Part shown: positions 54,543-64,000 of the stretch, piece by piece
Numbering within the stretch: the stretch's first letter is position 1
How the letters are laid out: each line of letters opens with the position of its first letter
Source: Cellulosimicrobium sp. Marseille-Q4280
GTDB taxonomy: Bacteria; Actinomycetota; Actinomycetes; Actinomycetales; Cellulomonadaceae
Assembly: GCF_943181405.1 (NCBI RefSeq)
Contig: NZ_CALPBY010000007.1
Coordinates: forward strand, 248,001-312,000
Direction of reading: 5' to 3'
DNA: 64,000 nucleotides
The notes under the pieces: generated by a model
Told to the model about the DNA's origin: nothing
The model's input: the letters and a program-made list of their open reading frames with translations, nothing else
Databases searched by the model: none
Program-made: the position numbers and the translations under genes

Positions 54543-56750
54543 TCAGTCCGTGGCGCGGACCTCGGTGAGCAGCGAACGGTGGTCGGACGCCGTGTCGTCG
54601 AGCACCTCGAACGACCGGAACGTCACCGGCGCTGAGCCGAGGACCCAGTCGATGCGGTGCGCCGGGGCGACCGCGGGTGACGTGAGCGCGTCGGGGTCGC
54701 CCGCGGCGTCCTGGCCGCTCTCCAGGCCCTGGTCCTCGAGGAGCGCGATCTCGTCCCACCCGGGCTCGGCGTTGAGGTCGCCGGCGAGGACGTACGCACC
54801 CTCGACCGGTTCGGCGGCGAGCAGGGCGTCGAGCTGTTCGAGACGCGTGGGCGTGCTCTCCTCGCGGTGCTGGAGGTGGACCGACGTGACGCGCACGGGC
54901 ACGCCGCCCGCGTCGACGGTCGCGGACACCGCGGAGCGCTGCTGCGGGCCCGCGCCGAACGGCAGCGCGTGGCGCTCGACGTCGGCGAGGTCGCCCAGGG
55001 CGGGGTCCCAGAGGAGGACGTTGACGAACTGGCGGTCGGCCGCCGGCGCGGCGACGAACCGCATGCCGGTCTCGCGCGCGAGGTACGAGGCCATGTCGGC
55101 ACCGCCGCCGAGCACCCAGCCGCGCGAGACCTCCTGCAGCGCGACGACGTCCGCGCCCGAGGTCTCGATCGTCGCCACGACCTCGTCCAGCCGGACCGAG
55201 GGGTCGGCGCTCACGCCGTAGTGCAGGTTCCAGTCGAGCACGCGCAGGAGACCGGGCTCGCGGTCGGCGGTGGCTCCGGACGCCGGTGCGAGCACCTGTG
55301 TCGTCCCGACGAGCGCCAGCACGGCGACAGCTCCCGCGACGGCGACGAGCGGTCCGGTCCGCAGGCCGCCGCTCTCGACGCCGTCCGCCTGCGCGCCTGC
55401 GAGGGGCATGCCGCCGCCGGCAGGGTCGGCGGGCTCGGCGGAGGCGGCGCTCGCGGCGCGTGCCGTGCGGTACGCGGTGACGACGGCGACGACCGCGAGG
55501 ACCGCGGCGGCACCGACGGGCACCCACCCGTTGCGGAACGGGAGCGGCACGTCGTAGTCGATCTGGTAGCCGAGGACCGGGACCACCACGCCCAGCCCGG
55601 CGAGCGTCGCCGCGCCCGCGAGCCGCAGCCAGGTGACGTCGCGCGCGGGGCGGTCGAGGCCCAGGGAGAGCGTCGCCGCGGCGGCGGGCACGAGGAGCGT
55701 GAGCAGCACGACGAGCGCCCAGCCCCCGGCCGTGCCGGGTCCGTCGAGGCGCGGGACCGCGAGGAAGGCGACCGCGACGCCTCCGACGAGCAGCACCGGT
55801 GGCCCCCAGACGGCGACGAGCCGCCCGGCGCCACGGACGCTCCGGGCAGCGCGCGCGACCCACGGCACCGCCCAGGCGGTCAGGAGCGCTGCAGCGGCGA
55901 GCGCCGCGACCGCCGGGGCGAGCGCGACCCCGGACTGCGAGGCGACGAACGCCGGGTTCGCGAGCGCCTGCACGACGAGCGCGAGGAACGGGCCGAGCAG
56001 CCAGAGTCCCCGGGCACCGGGCCACGCGGCGCGCCCTCGCACGACCCACGCGCACGCGAGCGCCCCGAGCCCGACCGCGACCGTGAGAGACCAGGCGAGG
56101 GGCCCGTCGCGCCAGTAGGCGTCCCACGTGCCGAGGAGCGCGCTCAGCGCCGCGGCGAGCAGGGCGCCGAAGGTCACGCCGAGGGCGACGAGACCGCCGC
56201 GCGCGCGGCCGGCCGGCCGAGCGTCGCCCGGGTGGGGGTCCGCGGGACGGGGTGCCGCGCCCGTCGTCCCGGCCACGGCGTCGGTGGGCCGGGAGCGCGA
56301 GCCGCTCGCGAACGCGGCGACGATCACGAGCGTGGCGATCCCCAGCGCGACCGTCGCGAGCCCCACGCCGTAGCGCACGAGCCCCAGGTCCGCGCCGGCG
56401 GCGATCGCGGTGCCGAGGCCCTGGAGCACGAGCCGCGCGACGACGAGGGAGCAGACCGCGAGGAGCACGACCTTGCCCGTGATCTCGAGCCGCGCGGCGA
56501 TCATCACGACGAGGACGCCGGGGGCGGCGTAGGTCGCGAGCGCCGTGAGCGCGACGGTCGTGATCCCCGCGGCGAACGCGTGGTCGAGGAGCGGCCCGCT
56601 CGACCGGACCAGCTCGACGACGAGTGCCGTGACCAGCACGAGCAGGACGAGGACGGCCCGACCCGGGTCCCGGTCCGGCCGGCCCGGTGGCGTCGTCGTG
56701 CCCGAGGTGTCGCCGGTCGGGGAAGGGGGAGCCTGCGGCGTCGCGCTCAC
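54543..56750 (-). CDS. polytopic membrane protein fused to an endonuclease/exonuclease/phosphatase domain
   Basis: 735 aa. Residues ~30-500 hold about a dozen hydrophobic segments with Pro/Ala/Gly-rich loops. Residues ~505-733 form an EEP-fold domain: LDWNLHYGV (Asn), VVALQEVSRGW (Glu), TSVHLQHRE, VLAGDLNAEPGWDEI (Asp/Asn) and SDHRSLLTEV (Asp-His). All catalytic positions are present, so a phosphodiesterase acting on the outer membrane face is plausible (lipid or nucleic acid). CWH43-C-like proteins share this layout. GTG 56750 follows minus-strand TACCTT by 7 nt. Confidence 0.85.
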   Translation of the reverse strand: MSATPQAPPSPTGDTSGTTTPPGRPDRDPGRAVLVLLVLVTALVVELVRSSGPLLDHAFAAGITTVALTALATYAAPGVLVVMIAARLEITGKVVLLAVCSLVVARLVLQGLGTAIAAGADLGLVRYGVGLATVALGIATLVIVAAFASGSRSRPTDAVAGTTGAAPRPADPHPGDARPAGRARGGLVALGVTFGALLAAALSALLGTWDAYWRDGPLAWSLTVAVGLGALACAWVVRGRAAWPGARGLWLLGPFLALVVQALANPAFVASQSGVALAPAVAALAAAALLTAWAVPWVARAARSVRGAGRLVAVWGPPVLLVGGVAVAFLAVPRLDGPGTAGGWALVVLLTLLVPAAAATLSLGLDRPARDVTWLRLAGAATLAGLGVVVPVLGYQIDYDVPLPFRNGWVPVGAAAVLAVVAVVTAYRTARAASAASAEPADPAGGGMPLAGAQADGVESGGLRTGPLVAVAGAVAVLALVGTTQVLAPASGATADREPGLLRVLDWNLHYGVSADPSVRLDEVVATIETSGADVVALQEVSRGWVLGGGADMASYLARETGMRFVAAPAADRQFVNVLLWDPALGDLADVERHALPFGAGPQQRSAVSATVDAGGVPVRVTSVHLQHREESTPTRLEQLDALLAAEPVEGAYVLAGDLNAEPGWDEIALLEDQGLESGQDAAGDPDALTSPAVAPAHRIDWVLGSAPVTFRSFEVLDDTASDHRSLLTEVRATD

Positions 56751-56757
56751 GGGACCG

Positions 56758-56763
56758 AAGGTA
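56758..56763 (-). promoter_or_regulatory. -10 hexamer TACCTT for leaderless EEP-membrane gene
   Basis: Minus-strand TACCTT ends 7 nt before the GTG at 56750. It lies in the 167-bp divergent gap shared with the pyrimidine operon. Confidence 0.5.
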
Positions 56764-56917
56764 CCGGGCGCCCGGCCGGCCCGCGACGTCCGTGCCGGTG
56801 CGTGCCGGTGCGCGCCGTCCGTGGCGTCAGTGCCGCCCGGTGCGGAGGTGTGATCCGTGCCACACTGGGGGATCGGCGGCGACGGCGCGCCACCACCTCG
56901 GCGCGCGAGGAGGAGAC

Positions 56918-58564
56918 GTGGATCGGACGACCCGGACCCTGGGCACCACGAGCGCCCCGCGCGGCGTGAGGATCCCCGCGGCGCCCGACAGCACCGTCGT
57001 GGACAGCGACGAGACCGGTACCCGGCCCGCGGGCGCTCCCGGGCAGCCGCGCGTCGTCGGGCACTGGGTCGGCGGCGCGCTGCGCACGGACGCCGTGCGG
57101 CACGCCCCGGTCCACGATCCCGCCCGGGGCACCGTCTCGGGCCGGGTGGCCCTCGCGTCCGCCGAGGACGTCGACGCCGCGGTCGCGGCAGCCCGCGAGG
57201 CGTTCGGTGCCTGGCGGGCGACGAGCGTCTCGCGCCGTGTCGAGATCCTCTTCGCGTTCCACCAGCTCCTCGTGGAGCACCGGGACGAGATCGCGGCCGT
57301 CGTGAGCGCGGAGCACGGCAAGGTGCTCTCCGACGCCGCGGGCGAGGTGGCCCGCGCGCTCGAGTGCGTCGAGTTCGCGTGCGGCATCGGGCAGCTCCTC
57401 AAGGGCGGGTACACCGAGCAGGCGTCCGCGGGCGTCGATGTGCACGAGGTGAAGCAGCCCCTCGGGGTCGTCGCGTGCATCACGCCGTTCAACTTCCCCG
57501 CCATGGTGCCGCTGTGGATGATCCCCAACGCGATCGCCTGCGGGAACACGGTCGTGCTCAAGCCGAGCGAGCGCGACCCGTCGGCGTCGCTCGTCGTGGC
57601 GCGGCTGCTCCAGGAGGCGGGACTGCCCGACGGCGTGGTGAACGTCGTGCAGGGCGACCGCGTCGCCGTCGAGCGGCTGCTCGAGCACCCCGACGTCGAG
57701 GCCGTGAGCTTTGTCGGGTCCACGCCCGTCGCGCGCCACGTGTACGAGACCGCCACCCGGCACGGCAAACGGGTCCAGGCCCTCGGCGGCGCCAAGAACC
57801 ACATGGTCGTGCTGCCCGACGCCGACGTGGACGTCGCCGCCGACGCGGCGGTCTCGGCGGCGTACGGGTCGGCGGGCGAGCGGTGCATGGCGGTGTCCGT
57901 GCTCGTCGCCGTGGGTGCGGTCGCCGACCCCCTGGTCGAGGCGATCCGGGAGCGCGTGGCGCGCCTCGTCGTCGGGCCGGGTGACGACCCGGCCTCGCAG
58001 ATGGGTCCGCTCATCACCGCGGAGCACCGTGACCGCGTCGCCGCGCGCGTGGCGACGGCCGAGGCGGAGGGCGCGACGCTCGTCGTCGACGGTCGCACGA
58101 CACCGGACCGCGGGGCAGGCGACGGCTCGGGCGCCGCCGACCTGGGGGCAGGCTTCTTCCTGCACCCCACGCTCGTCGACCACGTGCGGCCCGAGCACAC
58201 GGTGTACCGCGAGGAGATCTTCGGGCCCGTGCTGTCCGTGGTCCGCGCCGACACGTACGACGAGGCGGTCGGCCTCGTCAACGACAACCCGTACGGCAAC
58301 GGCGCGGCGATCTTCACGCGCGACGGTGGCGCGGCGCGCGCGTTCGAGGTCGACGCGCGCGCGGGCATGATCGGCGTGAACGTCCCCATCCCGGTGCCCG
58401 TCGGCTACTACTCGTTCGGCGGGTGGAAGAGCTCGCTGTTCGGCGACCTGCACGTCTACGGCCCCGAGAGCGTGCAGTTCTACACGCGCACCAAGGTCGT
58501 CACGACCCGCTGGCCCGACCCCGCGACGTCCGCCGTGGACCTCGGCTTCCCCCGGACGAGGTGA
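56918..58564 (+). CDS. mmsA: CoA-acylating (methyl)malonate-semialdehyde dehydrogenase
   Basis: 548 aa, ALDH superfamily, MmsA/IolA type. CITPFNFPAMVPLWMIPNAIACGNTVVLKPSE, FVGSTPVARHVYE, ALGGAKNHMVVLPDAD (GGAKNH is diagnostic: no catalytic Glu) and catalytic Cys in YGSAGERCMAVSV (~328) are present. PVGYYSFGGWKSSLFGD is at the C-terminus. Converts malonate semialdehyde, from beta-alanine, to acetyl-CoA and CO2. A ~50-residue N-terminal extension precedes the fold. GTG 56918 has GAGGAGGAG upstream. First gene of the pyrimidine-degradation operon. Confidence 0.93.
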   Translation: MDRTTRTLGTTSAPRGVRIPAAPDSTVVDSDETGTRPAGAPGQPRVVGHWVGGALRTDAVRHAPVHDPARGTVSGRVALASAEDVDAAVAAAREAFGAWRATSVSRRVEILFAFHQLLVEHRDEIAAVVSAEHGKVLSDAAGEVARALECVEFACGIGQLLKGGYTEQASAGVDVHEVKQPLGVVACITPFNFPAMVPLWMIPNAIACGNTVVLKPSERDPSASLVVARLLQEAGLPDGVVNVVQGDRVAVERLLEHPDVEAVSFVGSTPVARHVYETATRHGKRVQALGGAKNHMVVLPDADVDVAADAAVSAAYGSAGERCMAVSVLVAVGAVADPLVEAIRERVARLVVGPGDDPASQMGPLITAEHRDRVAARVATAEAEGATLVVDGRTTPDRGAGDGSGAADLGAGFFLHPTLVDHVRPEHTVYREEIFGPVLSVVRADTYDEAVGLVNDNPYGNGAAIFTRDGGAARAFEVDARAGMIGVNVPIPVPVGYYSFGGWKSSLFGDLHVYGPESVQFYTRTKVVTTRWPDPATSAVDLGFPRTR

Positions 58565-58623
58565 GGGGACCGGCCCGCACGACCCTGACCGACGCTCACC
58601 GAGCCCGGACGAGAGGAGGACGC

Positions 58624-60045
58624 GTGACGACGGAGGACCTCACGCGGGGGGCAGCGACACGGCCCGACTCGCGCACGCGTGCCGACGACCGGTACGTCTT
58701 CCACTCGTGGTCCGCGCAGGGCGCGATCTCGCCGCTCCCCGTCGCCGGCGGCGAGGGCGCCTGGTTCTGGGACGAGGACGGCAACCGCTACCTCGACTTC
58801 GCGTCCCAGCTCGTCAACCTCAACCTGGGTCACCAGCACCCGCGCCTGGTCGCGGCCGTCCAGGCGCAGGCGGCGCGGCTCGCGACCGTCGGTCCGACGT
58901 TCGCGAACGACGTGCGGGGCGAGCTCGCGCGGCTGATCGTCGAGCGTGCGCCGGGCGCGACGGCCGGCGACGCGTCGCGCGACCGGCGATGGCGCGTGTT
59001 CTTCACGAACGGCGGGGCGGACGCCGTCGAGAACGCGGTGCGGCTCGCGCGCCTGCACACCGGCCGGGCCAAGGTGCTCTCCGCGTACCGGTCGTACCAC
59101 GGGAACACCGCCACGGCGATCACCCTCACCGGCGACCCGCGGCGCTGGCCGAACGAGGTCGCGCCCGACCCGCAGGTGCGCCACTTCCTCGGGCCGTACA
59201 CGTACCGCTCGGCGTTCGGCGCGCGCGACGACGCCGAGGAGGGCGAGCGCGCCCTCGCGCACCTGCGGGAGGTCGTGAGCCTCGAAGGACCGGGGACGAT
59301 CGCGGCGATCCTGCTCGAGACGATCGTCGGGACGAACGGCGTGCTCGTCCCGCCCGACGGCTACCTCGCGGGCGTGCGCGCGCTGTGCGACGAGCACGGG
59401 ATCCTGCTGGTCGTCGACGAGGTCATGGTCGGGTTCGGCCGGGTCGGGGAGTGGTTCGCGATCGACCGGTGGGGCGTCGTGCCCGACCTCGTGACCTTCG
59501 CCAAGGGCGTGAACTCCGGGTACGTGCCGCTCGGTGGTGTCGTCATCGCCGAGCACGTCGCGCAGACCTTCGACGACCGCGTGTTCCCCGGCGGGCTCAC
59601 CTACTCCGGTCACCCGCTGGCCTGCGCCGTCGCGGTCGAGTCGATCCGCACGTTCGAGGACGACCGGATCCTCGAGCGGGTCCGTCGGCTCGGCGACGAG
59701 CTGATCGGCCCCCGCCTGCGCGAGATCGCCGCCCGCCACCCGAGCGTCGGCGAGGTGCGCGGGCTCGGCTTCTTCTGGGCGGTCGAGCTCGTGCGCGACA
59801 GGGAGACGCGCGAGCCGTTCGTCCCGTTCAACGCGAGCGGACCGGCCGCCGCTCCCATGGCGGCGGTCGTCGCCGCGGTGAAGGAGCGCGGCGTCTGGCC
59901 GTTCGTCCACTTCAACCGCCTGCACGTCGCGCCGCCGCTCGTCACGTCCGCCGACGACCTCGAGCACGGCCTCGCCGCGATCGACGCCGCGCTCGACGTC
60001 GCCGACGACCACATCGGGAAGCCCAGGACGAAGGAGGGGTCATGA
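58624..60045 (+). CDS. class III aminotransferase, probable beta-alanine:pyruvate type
   Basis: 473 aa. RYVFHSWSAQGAISPLPVAGGEGAWFWDEDGNRYLDFASQ start, then TNGGADAVENAVRLAR (~138), SYHGNTATAITLTGD, VDEVMVGFGRVGEWFA (PLP Asp, ~268) and FAKGVNSGYVPLGGVV with the PLP Lys (~291). Likely moves the amino group of beta-alanine to pyruvate, giving malonate semialdehyde for MmsA. Specificity is inferred from the operon. GAGAGGAGG precedes GTG 58624. Overlaps the next gene by 4 bp. Confidence 0.9.
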   Translation: MTTEDLTRGAATRPDSRTRADDRYVFHSWSAQGAISPLPVAGGEGAWFWDEDGNRYLDFASQLVNLNLGHQHPRLVAAVQAQAARLATVGPTFANDVRGELARLIVERAPGATAGDASRDRRWRVFFTNGGADAVENAVRLARLHTGRAKVLSAYRSYHGNTATAITLTGDPRRWPNEVAPDPQVRHFLGPYTYRSAFGARDDAEEGERALAHLREVVSLEGPGTIAAILLETIVGTNGVLVPPDGYLAGVRALCDEHGILLVVDEVMVGFGRVGEWFAIDRWGVVPDLVTFAKGVNSGYVPLGGVVIAEHVAQTFDDRVFPGGLTYSGHPLACAVAVESIRTFEDDRILERVRRLGDELIGPRLREIAARHPSVGEVRGLGFFWAVELVRDRETREPFVPFNASGPAAAPMAAVVAAVKERGVWPFVHFNRLHVAPPLVTSADDLEHGLAAIDAALDVADDHIGKPRTKEGS

Positions 60046-60878
60046 CCACCGTGCGCGCCGCACTCACGCAGGTCCGCTGGACCGGCGACAAGGAGTCGAT
60101 GATCGACGTCCACGAGAAGCACCTGCGCGACGCCGCCGACCAGGGCGCGCGGCTCGTGTGCTTCCAGGAGCTGTTCTACGGCCCGTACTTCTGCCAGGTG
60201 CAGGACGCCGCGTACTACGCGTACGCCGAGTCCGTCCCCGGGCCGACCGTCGAGCGGTTCTCGGCGCTCGCGGCCGAGCTGGGGACCGTCGTCGTGCTGC
60301 CCGTGTACGAGGAGGAGCAGCCCGGCGTCCTCTACAACACGGCAGCCGTGATCGACGCCGACGGGCGCTACCTCGGCAAGTACCGCAAGACCCACATCCC
60401 GCACGTGCGCGGGTTCTGGGAGAAGTTCTACTTCCGCCCGGGCAACCTCGGCTACCCGGTGTTCGACACCGCGGTCGGGCGCGTCGGCGTCTACATCTGC
60501 TACGACCGGCACTTCCCCGAGGGGTGGCGGGCGCTCGGGCTGAACGGCGCGGAGATCGTCCTCAACCCCAGCGCGACGAGCCGTGGCCTGTCGAACTACC
60601 TGTGGCGGCTCGAGCAGCCGGCCGCCGCCGTCGCGAACGAGTACTACGTCGGCGCGATCAACCGGGTGGGCGTCGAGGACCTCGGGGACGACGACTTCTA
60701 CGGCACGTCGTACTTCGTCGACCCCGAAGGGGCGTTCGTCGGGGACCCGGCGGACGACCACGAGGAGGAGCTCGTCGTGCGCGACCTGGACCTCGACCTG
60801 CTGCGCGTCGTGCGCGACCGGTGGCAGTTCTACCGGGACCGCCGCCCGGACGCCTACGAGGACCTCACCCGGCCCTGA
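60042..60878 (+). CDS. beta-ureidopropionase / N-carbamoyl-amide hydrolase (nitrilase superfamily)
   Basis: 278 aa. The Glu-Lys-Cys triad is visible: Glu in VCFQELFYGPYFCQ (~44), Lys in YRKTHIPH (~115) and Cys in GVYICYDRHFPEGWRALGLNGAEIVLNPSAT (~150). Hydrolyses N-carbamoyl-beta-alanine to beta-alanine, CO2 and ammonia. It sits directly between the aminotransferase and dihydropyrimidinase. The 278-aa length is short for the eukaryotic enzyme but typical for bacteria. Confidence 0.92.
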   Translation: MTTVRAALTQVRWTGDKESMIDVHEKHLRDAADQGARLVCFQELFYGPYFCQVQDAAYYAYAESVPGPTVERFSALAAELGTVVVLPVYEEEQPGVLYNTAAVIDADGRYLGKYRKTHIPHVRGFWEKFYFRPGNLGYPVFDTAVGRVGVYICYDRHFPEGWRALGLNGAEIVLNPSATSRGLSNYLWRLEQPAAAVANEYYVGAINRVGVEDLGDDDFYGTSYFVDPEGAFVGDPADDHEEELVVRDLDLDLLRVVRDRWQFYRDRRPDAYEDLTRP

Positions 60879-60960
60879 GCCGCTCCTCCCGCCGGCGATA
60901 CCGCACGGCCACCCGCACACCCACCCCGACACCGCTCGCTCCAGCAGGGAGGACCACGAG

Positions 60961-62397
<1,437 letters not shown>

Positions 62398-62456
62398 GGG
62401 CGGAGCCGGGCGTCGTCCGCCGGGCGCAGCCGCATCGGACCGATCGGGGAGGGCTC

Positions 62457-63524
62457 GTGGACCTGGGAGTGGTGCTGCAGAACGACCCGCCCGCGTGGCG
62501 GGTCGTCGACCTCGCGCGGCAGGCGGAGACCTACGGGTTCAGCCACGTGTGGACGTTCGACTCGCACCTGCTGTGGGAGGAGCCGTTCGTCGTCTACTCC
62601 CAGATCCTCTCGGCCACGCACCGCGTCACCGTCGGGCCGATGGTCACCAACCCCGCGACGCGCGACGTCACCGTCACCGCGTCGCTCTTCGCGACCCTCA
62701 ACGAGATGTTCGGCAACCGGACGGTCTGCGGCATCGGGCGCGGCGACTCCGCGGTGCGCGTCATCAACGGGCGGCCCGTGACGGTCGCCGAGCTGCGCGA
62801 CGCGATCGCCGTGATCCGCGGCCTCGCGTCGGGCGAGGCCGTCGAGTACCGCGGCTCGACGCTCCGCCTGCCGTGGAGCCCGGGGTCGCGCCTGCCCGTG
62901 TGGGTCGCGGCCTACGGGCCGCGGATGCTCGCGCTGACCGGCGAGGTCGGCGACGGGTTCATCCTCCAGCTCGCCGACCCCGACGTCGTCGCGTGGTCCG
63001 TCGCGGCCGTCCGCGCCGCGGCCGAGCGCGCCGGCCGCGACCCCGACGCCGTGAGCATCTGCGTCGCAGCGCCCGCCTACGTGACCGACGGCGCGGCGTC
63101 GAGCCGGGCCGGGCGTCGCTCGCTCGCCCACGCGTACGACCAGTGCCGGTGGTTCGGGGGGATGGTGGGGAACCACGTCGCCGAGATCGTCGCGCGCTAC
63201 GGGCCCGGCGGCGCGGAGGAGTCCGCGGGCGTGTCGATCCCCGAGGCGCTGACGGCGTTCGTCGCGGGCCGCGAGGGCTACGACTACAACGAGCACGGGC
63301 GCGCCGGGAACACGCACACCGCGTTCGTCACGGACGAGATCGTCGACCGGTTCTGTCTCGTCGGTCCGGCGGAGCGTCACGTCGAGCGCCTGCGCGAGCT
63401 CGCCGCGCTCGGCGTCGACCAGTTCGCGGTCTACCTCCAGCACGACGCGAAGGACGAGACCCTGCGTGCGTACGGCGAGACGATCGGCCCGGCCGTCCGC
63501 GACCTGGCTCCTACCCGGGAGTAG
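62457..63524 (+). CDS. LLM-class flavin-/F420-dependent oxidoreductase
   Basis: 355-aa luciferase-like TIM barrel. LGVVLQNDPPAWRVVDLARQAETYGFSHVWTFDSHLLWEEPF start, VGPMVTNPATRDVTVTASLFATLNEMFGNRTVCGIGRGDS (~60-100), LPVWVAAYGPRMLALTGEVGDGFILQLADPD (~145-175). GTARDS-like flavin region and the C-terminal LVGPAERHVERLRELAALGVDQF follow. It is last in the pyrimidine operon and could supply the reductive first step or a ring oxidation. No dihydropyrimidine dehydrogenase gene is present in this window. Co-factor (FMN or F420) cannot be decided from sequence alone. Confidence 0.88.
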   Translation: MDLGVVLQNDPPAWRVVDLARQAETYGFSHVWTFDSHLLWEEPFVVYSQILSATHRVTVGPMVTNPATRDVTVTASLFATLNEMFGNRTVCGIGRGDSAVRVINGRPVTVAELRDAIAVIRGLASGEAVEYRGSTLRLPWSPGSRLPVWVAAYGPRMLALTGEVGDGFILQLADPDVVAWSVAAVRAAAERAGRDPDAVSICVAAPAYVTDGAASSRAGRRSLAHAYDQCRWFGGMVGNHVAEIVARYGPGGAEESAGVSIPEALTAFVAGREGYDYNEHGRAGNTHTAFVTDEIVDRFCLVGPAERHVERLRELAALGVDQFAVYLQHDAKDETLRAYGETIGPAVRDLAPTRE

Positions 63525-63539
63525 GACGGGCGGCGCCGG

Positions 63540-64000
63540 TCAGGTGGACGGAGCGCCGTCGAGCAGATCGTGCAGCGTCGGCCAGGCGTCGGCGAAGGCG
63601 GGGAGCAGGGGGAGCCCGGCGACGTCGTCGACCGGGACCCACCGCACCTCGACGCTCTCCGCGTCGGTCGCGGTCGGCGCGAGGTCGACCCCGTCGGCCA
63701 CCTCCGCCACGACGGTCGTGTACCGCCACGGCCCGTGGTCGAGCACGCGCTCCCCGAGGACCCGCACGGTCGCCGGGTCGATCCCCGCCTCCTCGTGGGC
63801 CTCGCGCAGCGCGCCCTGCTCGGGCGTCTCGTCGGGCCCGACGGCGCCGCCCGGCACGCCCCACGTCCCGCCCTGGTCGCTCCACGGGGCGCGGTGCTGC
63901 AGGACGACGTGGGTCGCCCGGCCGTCGTCGCCGCGCCGTGCGAGGAGCAGCCCGGCGGCCCCGAAAAGACCCCAGTGGCGCCGGCCGCACGCGCACTCGA
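63540..64000 (-). CDS. NUDIX hydrolase (5' end beyond the window)
   Basis: The frame remains open to base 64000, so the N-terminus is cut. The visible part begins ...ECACGRRHWGLFGAAGLLL and contains the complete Nudix box GGAVGPDETPEQGALREAHEEAG, preceded by WSDQGGTWGVPGG. Hydrolyses a nucleoside diphosphate linked to another group; substrate unknown. A GTG at 63857 lies inside the box and is not a plausible start. It converges on the LLM gene with a 15-bp gap. Confidence 0.9.
   Translation of the reverse strand, partial: ECACGRRHWGLFGAAGLLLARRGDDGRATHVVLQHRAPWSDQGGTWGVPGGAVGPDETPEQGALREAHEEAGIDPATVRVLGERVLDHGPWRYTTVVAEVADGVDLAPTATDAESVEVRWVPVDDVAGLPLLPAFADAWPTLHDLLDGAPST

Noticed and set aside
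63540-63857. Complete 105-aa NUDIX protein starting at 63857
   Set aside because: That GTG is the Val of the conserved WGVPGG strand; the family sequence continues in frame to the window edge.

Overview
This 64-kb stretch is chromosomal DNA from a very high-GC actinobacterium. Dense, same-strand, overlapping genes, GTG starts and strong G/C third positions all point that way. Mycothiol biosynthesis (mshB), the succinylase branch of lysine/DAP synthesis, a sigE/anti-sigma/htrA/tatB block and gene order shared with Mycobacterium tuberculosis support this. The absence of mycobacterial cell-envelope genes and the cellulomonad-like protein flavour suggest Micrococcales (Cellulomonas/Cellulosimicrobium/Isoptericola type); that placement is inference. 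I see no insertion sequence, prophage, CRISPR array, rRNA or tRNA.

Layout. 1-2768: end of typA, mshB and a membrane protein. 2858-8715: a VanW-family wall protein, then aromatic amino acid genes (a degenerate pheA-like gene, pheA, tyrA). 8775-12166: an orphan SH3-like protein, ferredoxin fdxA, dapC and citrate synthase gltA. 12167-12977: an 811-bp gene-free convergent spacer holding tandem arrays and two inverted copies of a structured element. 12978-19547: a lysozyme-fold protein, dapD, dapE, a LOG-family protein, a folP2-type gene, a GT-C mannosyltransferase-like protein and a DUF3117 protein. 19548-25577: pepA, O-methyltransferase, sigE, anti-sigma factor, htrA, tatB. 25664-28434: trpS, a 2H phosphoesterase, a BrkB-type membrane protein. 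28537-32061: sdhCDAB on the minus strand. 32296-34685: mannose-1-phosphate guanylyltransferase and an M20 amidohydrolase.

34798-52389 is a nucleoside uptake and salvage island. It holds a BMP-type ABC importer (lipoprotein, double ATPase, two permeases), cdd, deoA, two DUF202 membrane proteins, a possible C39-like protein and add on the plus strand, then deoC, two aldehyde dehydrogenases, a phosphohexo/pentomutase and purine nucleoside phosphorylase on the minus strand. Together these would import nucleosides, deaminate and phosphorolyse them, and feed the (deoxy)ribose phosphates into central metabolism. 52528-56750 holds an lpdA-type flavoprotein, a small unknown protein and a membrane protein fused to an endonuclease/exonuclease/phosphatase domain. 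56918-63524 is a five-gene operon for reductive pyrimidine catabolism: dihydropyrimidinase, beta-ureidopropionase, beta-alanine-type aminotransferase, CoA-acylating semialdehyde dehydrogenase and an LLM-class oxidoreductase. A partial NUDIX gene runs off the right end.

Two signals stand out. First, the gltA-downstream spacer carries two inverted copies of a 47-nt core inside perfect stems; the unpaired positions are almost invariant while paired positions change in compensating pairs, as in a structured RNA or palindromic mobile element. Second, at least a dozen genes have a TAnnnT-like -10 hexamer ending 6-7 nt before an ATG/GTG, implying leaderless transcripts; in four cases the upstream gene's TAG stop is the first half of that hexamer.
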